Of a DNA stretch of 64,000 nucleotides, positions 60,001 to 64,000 are shown one piece after another. The notes below the pieces were generated by a model. That model was given only the letters and a program-made list of their open reading frames with translations. It was not told the DNA's origin and made no database searches. Position 1 is the first letter of the stretch, and each line of letters begins with the position of its first letter. Position numbers and translations under genes: made by a program. Location of the stretch: assembly GCF_015472005.1 (NCBI RefSeq), contig NZ_BMAQ01000009.1, positions 1 through 64,000 of the forward strand, given 5' to 3'. This DNA is from Insulibacter thermoxylanivorax. GTDB taxonomy: Bacteria; Bacillota; Bacilli; Paenibacillales; DA-C8.

Positions 60001-61266
60001 TCAATAATAACGCATCGCTTTCCAAACTTCCTTCAGTGCCGGCCGCTTGCCGTACATGAGGACTCCGGCGCGATAGATCTTCGCTGCCAGCCAGCCCGTC
60101 ACGACGATAAAGCCGATATTGACAGCCACAGCCAGCACGATCTCCCAGATCGCCGGATCGCTGAGCCCGATCCTCAGGAACATCAACACCGGCGTAAACA
60201 AAGGCACGAAGGATAGGATCTCCACATACAGCGCACCGGCATTCGATACGGAGAAGATCGCCACGTAGAATGTAAGCAGGGAGAGAACCATAATCGGGCT
60301 GATCACCTGGTTCACATCCTCCGTACGGCTGACGATCGACCCCGCGGCAGCGAACAGGACGGCATAGGCGAAGTAACCGATCAGATAGAAGAGGATGAAG
60401 TAAAGCAGCATCGAGATCGACAAGGCGCTCAGATCCAGATTAAAATTGGCGAAAGCCTCGCGGTTATACGGCAGCATCAAGTTGATGATCGCCACCGCTG
60501 CATAGATGAGGATCTGCACGAATCCGATCAGGAACACACCGATGACTTTCCCGAACATCTGCACCATCGGTTTGACGCTGGTGATCAGGATCTCCATCAC
60601 CCGCGAGCTTTTCTCCGAGCTGACCTCGGTTGCGACCATGGCCCCGCCGCCGAAGATCGAGCCGAAGAGCATCGACAGCATGACGAAGACGAAGACGATC
60701 GTCATCGCGATCTCCTGTTCCGATTTGCCGGCGTCATTCTCCATGATGTGGATGCTTTCGACGATGAAGGTTCTGTTCAGCTCCGCCAGCTCCTCACCGG
60801 ATAACTGGAACTGGGCAGCCACCATGCTCGTTCTAAGGAACTGCAGGGCCGTCTGCAGCTTGTTCTGTACGCTGGAACCGGCGTCCTTCGATTTGAACTG
60901 AGCTTCTGCTGCGATGGTCTGCTCATCCCCGGGAATGATGAGATACCCGTCGATCTCACCGGAGAACAGCATCTCCTTCGCCAAGGCCTCGTTCGCTTCG
61001 AAGCTTCCCTGATCGTCAAGCAGGATGATCTCGATCTCCGCTTCCTCTTGTTCGGTGTAGAACGCATGCAGCGCAGCAGGCAATTGCGATGAAGATGGCA
61101 ACACGGCGATCTTATCCGTACCGCCGAAGTTGAACGCCTGGATGATCAGCGGCAGATGAATCCCGATGGTGATCAAGAGGCAGAAGAATACCGTACCGAT
61201 GATAAATCCCCTTGTCCGCGCTTGACTCCAGAAGGTAAATCGGATCACTGAGCCAAGCTTACTCAT
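60001..61266 (-). CDS. ABC-2 type permease (NatB-like), copy 1
   Basis: A 421-residue permease with the same layout: N-terminal helix, long extracellular domain and C-terminal helix bundle, with EVSSEKSSRVMEILITSVKP near 210. The ending RAGVLMYGKRPALKEVWKAM is almost the same as in copy 2. ATG 61266 overlaps the stop of the NatA-like ATPase gene by 8 bp, so the two are translationally coupled. Confidence 0.88.
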   Translation of the reverse strand: MSKLGSVIRFTFWSQARTRGFIIGTVFFCLLITIGIHLPLIIQAFNFGGTDKIAVLPSSSQLPAALHAFYTEQEEAEIEIILLDDQGSFEANEALAKEMLFSGEIDGYLIIPGDEQTIAAEAQFKSKDAGSSVQNKLQTALQFLRTSMVAAQFQLSGEELAELNRTFIVESIHIMENDAGKSEQEIAMTIVFVFVMLSMLFGSIFGGGAMVATEVSSEKSSRVMEILITSVKPMVQMFGKVIGVFLIGFVQILIYAAVAIINLMLPYNREAFANFNLDLSALSISMLLYFILFYLIGYFAYAVLFAAAGSIVSRTEDVNQVISPIMVLSLLTFYVAIFSVSNAGALYVEILSFVPLFTPVLMFLRIGLSDPAIWEIVLAVAVNIGFIVVTGWLAAKIYRAGVLMYGKRPALKEVWKAMRYY

Positions 61267-62161
61267 CAATCTCACCTACTGTTCTGATGAAGATATCGTT
61301 GAGCGTCGGCTCCATCACCTGGAAGCGGTAAACCGTGCTTTGGGCGGAGGCGGTGTTTAAGATCTCTTGCGCAGCTCTCATATGGTCGATCCGGATCTCA
61401 TAGCCCGTTGCTGTCTCGCGTACTTCCCGTACGCCGGGTATGCGCTCCAGACCGCTCACCTTGCCTTCTGTCTCCAGCACGACCCGCTCCTTCGGGAACT
61501 GCCGTTTGATCTCCTTGAGATTGCCCTGCAGCTTCGTATTCGAACGATGCAGGATGATGATATTCTCACAGAGTTCTTCCACATGCTCCATGCGATGGCT
61601 GGAGAATAGAATCGATGTGCCCTGTTTGCGAAGTTCCTGCACCGTCGTTTTGAGGAGCTCTACGTTAACCGGGTCGAGCCCGCTGAAGGCCTCGTCGAGG
61701 ATGAGAATCTCGGGCTGGTGGATGACTGCCGCGATGAATTGAATCTTCTGTTGGTTCCCCTTGGACAGCTCTTCCACCCGTTTGTTGTAATACTCCGATA
61801 CATTGAACTTCTCGAGCCATTCCTTTAAGCGCTTGTCAGCTTCCTGCCGCTTCATCCCGCGCAGTTCCGCCAAGTATACGATCTGCTCGCTGACCTTCAC
61901 CTTCGGATACAAGCCGCGTTCCTCGGGCAGATACCCCATGATGCGGCGGAGTTCTTCGCGGTAGCCTTTGCCCTTCCACAGGATGCGGCCCGAATCGGGA
62001 TAGATCAGCCCGAGCACCATCCGCATCGTCGTCGTCTTCCCGGCGCCGTTGGCTCCCAGCAGGCCGAAGATCTCGCCTTCACCGACCTTGAAGTCGATGC
62101 TGTTCACGGCGACTTTATCGCCGTATTGCTTCGTTACTTTCTCCACTTGCAATGGCATCAT
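61259..62161 (-). CDS. ABC transporter ATPase (NatA-like)
   Basis: A 300-residue ATP-binding subunit. Walker A is GANGAGKTTT (36-45), the signature is LSKGNQQK, Walker B is ILILDEAFSGLD, and SSHRMEH supplies the switch His. A C-terminal domain of about 80 residues (DUF4162 type) follows. GGAG lies upstream of the ATG. It powers the two adjacent ABC-2 permeases. Confidence 0.94.
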   Translation of the reverse strand: MMPLQVEKVTKQYGDKVAVNSIDFKVGEGEIFGLLGANGAGKTTTMRMVLGLIYPDSGRILWKGKGYREELRRIMGYLPEERGLYPKVKVSEQIVYLAELRGMKRQEADKRLKEWLEKFNVSEYYNKRVEELSKGNQQKIQFIAAVIHQPEILILDEAFSGLDPVNVELLKTTVQELRKQGTSILFSSHRMEHVEELCENIIILHRSNTKLQGNLKEIKRQFPKERVVLETEGKVSGLERIPGVREVRETATGYEIRIDHMRAAQEILNTASAQSTVYRFQVMEPTLNDIFIRTVGEIDE

Positions 62162-62209
62162 CTCTTATACACTCCTTTATGAACTCATATGGACTCATTA
62201 TTCTTTCCT

Positions 62210-63154
62210 CTATGAAGGAATGATCCTTCGGGCATGGTTGATGTCACCATATCCTTCACGATATCGATCCACGATGCAGCGCATAATCTCATCGAGATGG
62301 AGCGGCTGTGCTTGATAGATCCGCATCCCTAATCGCTCCAGCTCCGCCGCTGCCCGCGGATAGTCATCGGTGATCCAACGATTCGGGATATTCCGATCCA
62401 CTCGGAAGATTCCCGGGATGTCTCGAATCTGGACGGAAGAGGTTTGGGTGTCAACCCCTTCTACCCAGATCTCCTTCCAATCCTCAAACAGCTGATCCTT
62501 CTCATACATCCCGAGCACTTGACCGTCATACATGAACACCACATAGTCGGCTAACCTGCGTACTTCCTCCGTAATATGCGTAGCAAGGACGACGGTATGC
62601 GCGCTGTCCTCATCCATGAAGCGGTGAATCTCCTCGATCATGTCACTCCATGCGATGGGATCGAGACCCGATGAAGGTTCATCGAGCAGCAGCAGCTCCG
62701 GTGAATGGGAGAGCGCTTGGACGAAAGCAAAGGCCTGCACCATCCCCTTGGACATCTTCTTGATCTTCTTGTATTCTTCCACCTTAAAGCGATCCATCAA
62801 CCATTTGTATCTTCGTTGGTCCCAACCCGCATAGAAAGGGCTGAACAATTTCGTCCATTCCCTTGGGGTGATCGAATCATCGATCACATCGAGGGTTTCC
62901 GACATATAGCCGATCTTCTCTCTCAGCTTTATTTCGTCCATCGGATATCTCATCTGAAGCACTTCCACGAACCCGGCGTCGGCTTTCATCAGGTTCGTCA
63001 AGATCTTAAACAATGTGCTCTTCCCCGAACCATTCGGCCCGATGATCGCTGTGATGTACCCCGATGGAATCTGCAGATCGATGGGACCAAGGGTGAACTG
63101 ATCCGCCTTCTTCATGACCCCATCCAGAACAACTGCCGGTTGCTCTTCAACCAT
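62210..63154 (-). CDS. ABC transporter ATPase (YtrB-like)
   Basis: A 314-residue ATP-binding subunit with Walker A GPNGSGKST, the signature MSKGMVQA, Walker B LLLDEPSSGLD and ATHITEE for the switch His. The signature MSKG is diverged from LSGGQ, as in YtrB/EcsA-like proteins linked to GntR regulators. ATG 63154 has AAAGGGGGAGG upstream and starts 2 bp after the GntR gene's stop. Its membrane partner may be the upstream gene at 63566. Confidence 0.92.
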   Translation of the reverse strand: MVEEQPAVVLDGVMKKADQFTLGPIDLQIPSGYITAIIGPNGSGKSTLFKILTNLMKADAGFVEVLQMRYPMDEIKLREKIGYMSETLDVIDDSITPREWTKLFSPFYAGWDQRRYKWLMDRFKVEEYKKIKKMSKGMVQAFAFVQALSHSPELLLLDEPSSGLDPIAWSDMIEEIHRFMDEDSAHTVVLATHITEEVRRLADYVVFMYDGQVLGMYEKDQLFEDWKEIWVEGVDTQTSSVQIRDIPGIFRVDRNIPNRWITDDYPRAAAELERLGMRIYQAQPLHLDEIMRCIVDRYREGYGDINHARRIIPS

Positions 63155-63156
63155 GG

Positions 63157-63549
63157 TTAGTCCTCCCCCTTTCGTTGCTGCAGGCAATCCTCGAACATCT
63201 CACGAATCTCATCATCATCATACTGATGCCGGCGAGCGGTATCGACAGCCTCGCGAATCGCTGACAGGACAACCTCCCGCCGATGCTTCTCCATATGTCC
63301 TTCTCCTATGTTCGCCACGAAAGTTCCCGTGCCTTGACGCGTCCATAACAGGCCTTCCGCTTCCAAGTCTTGATAGACGCGACGTATCGTAATCACGCTG
63401 CATGACAGATCCTGTGCCAGTTCTCTGATCGAGGGAAGAAGCATGCCCGGCTCCAATTGACCGCCCATGATCAGATCGCGCAGCTGGGTCTTGATCTGAT
63501 GGTACAAGGGTTCGGGATGCTCCAGCGATATCTGGATCGGGATCCGCAT
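63157..63549 (-). CDS. GntR family regulator (YtrA-like)
   Basis: A 130-residue repressor with a GntR winged helix (about 10-78) containing PSIRELAQDLSCSVITIRRVYQDLEAEG and a short 45-residue C-terminal helix pair, the short layout of the YtrA subfamily. These commonly repress ABC operons that respond to cell-wall antibiotics in Bacillales. GGACGGTGATG lies upstream. It is the second gene of the visible operon and probably regulates it. Confidence 0.92.
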   Translation of the reverse strand: MRIPIQISLEHPEPLYHQIKTQLRDLIMGGQLEPGMLLPSIRELAQDLSCSVITIRRVYQDLEAEGLLWTRQGTGTFVANIGEGHMEKHRREVVLSAIREAVDTARRHQYDDDEIREMFEDCLQQRKGED

Positions 63550-63565
63550 CGTGCATCACCGTCCT

Positions 63566-64000
63566 TCAGTTGTAGTAATCTCGTCGATCCAGACGCCGCA
63601 CGACCATATGGAAGCATCCATAGATCATCAAACCCGCCAATACCAGAGGCCATACATACATCACCGGGTGTATGCCTTCTCGTGCTTGCTGGAGCAGCCA
63701 GTAGATGAGGAATGCATCATTAACCCAACATACGATTAATAGAAGACATAGCAAACCGATCGCCACAGTGCTCAAGAGAAAATATACTTTGCTCGTATAT
63801 CCAATCTCCAAGTAAGCATATAAATAGCCCATGCTCACTCCGATCAGGATCACAAAATACAGCAGCGTCATGATCTCTGGAAAGCCGATCTCGACCTCTC
63901 TGTACCGCAAGACTCCGTAAGCAGGCAAGATTAATCCGGCCCCATTCACGATCGTGAGCACGATGACGGGAATCAATCGCGCTGCAGCAATGTCCCGGGA
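63566..64000 (-). CDS. Membrane protein, 5' end cut by window edge
   Basis: The visible 144 codons run open to the end of the window, so the start is missing. The sequence shows four hydrophobic helices (for example VIVLTIVNGAGLILPAYGVL and VYFLLSTVAIGLLCLLLIV) and a basic C-terminal end. It lies 16 bp upstream of the GntR gene on the same strand, so it is probably the first or an early gene of this operon and may be the permease for the YtrB-like ATPase. Family not recognised. Confidence 0.7.
   Translation of the reverse strand, partial: SRDIAAARLIPVIVLTIVNGAGLILPAYGVLRYREVEIGFPEIMTLLYFVILIGVSMGYLYAYLEIGYTSKVYFLLSTVAIGLLCLLLIVCWVNDAFLIYWLLQQAREGIHPVMYVWPLVLAGLMIYGCFHMVVRRLDRRDYYN

Overview
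The window comes from a spore-forming Gram-positive bacterium and looks like a member of the Paenibacillaceae. The evidence is the Bacillus-type 16S 5' end, strong AGGAGG ribosome sites, a DUF4855 protein, a CgeB-like protein, a collagen-like NTTRR-F1 protein, bacilliredoxin, YneF, and a YesM/YesN-type sugar-uptake operon. The species cannot be named from this sequence alone. Most genes lie on the minus strand. No phage, transposase, tRNA or CRISPR locus was seen.

Layout. 1-540: 5' end of a 16S rRNA gene (minus), its leader and two promoters. 540-1147: no gene, but a 52-bp-period repeat array (family A). 1148-3489: metal P-type ATPase and a separate HMA metallochaperone. 3794-17423: a glycan cluster with a nucleotide-sugar dehydrogenase, acetyltransferase, oxidoreductase and aminotransferase matching the WbpA/D/B/E route to a 2,3-diacetamido uronic acid. 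It also holds four paralogous glycosyltransferases, an epimerase, a CgeB-like protein, a DUF4855 protein and a collagen-like protein, and probably decorates the spore surface. 17752-29250: housekeeping genes (IclR regulator, folE, yneF, HD-GYP, queG, rnhA, signal peptidase, DUF402, GNAT, sodA, phosphoesterase, mutY), a guanidine-I riboswitch with its SMR exporter pair, and a lipoprotein cytochrome c.

29335-37615: a carbohydrate ABC uptake operon (binding lipoprotein, two permeases, YesM-like kinase, a second membrane-anchored binding protein, YesN-like regulator). 37868-45641: SulP transporter, acpS, nadE, bacilliredoxin, DUF3905 protein, an Lgt-like protein and a flavoprotein. 46063-49093: a sugar module of two TIM-barrel isomerases and a Gfo/Idh/MocA dehydrogenase. 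49201-50517: MBL hydrolase plus TetR regulator behind a double-operator promoter. 50664-54913: MarR regulator with a heterodimeric ABC exporter. 55104-56808: ECF sigma factor with a probably frameshifted anti-sigma partner. 56963-58213: MFS transporter. 58664-64000: a GntR-controlled operon with two ABC ATPases and two ABC-2 permeases, whose first gene runs off the window.

The least explained signal is two families of short near-palindromic units repeated at a fixed 50-52 bp spacing between genes: family A at 801-985 and 41423-41655, family B at 10624-10800 and 45857-46035, with one lone family B copy near 58281. Family B units show paired changes that keep their arms complementary, which suggests selection on the symmetric site. 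The period is about five helical turns.
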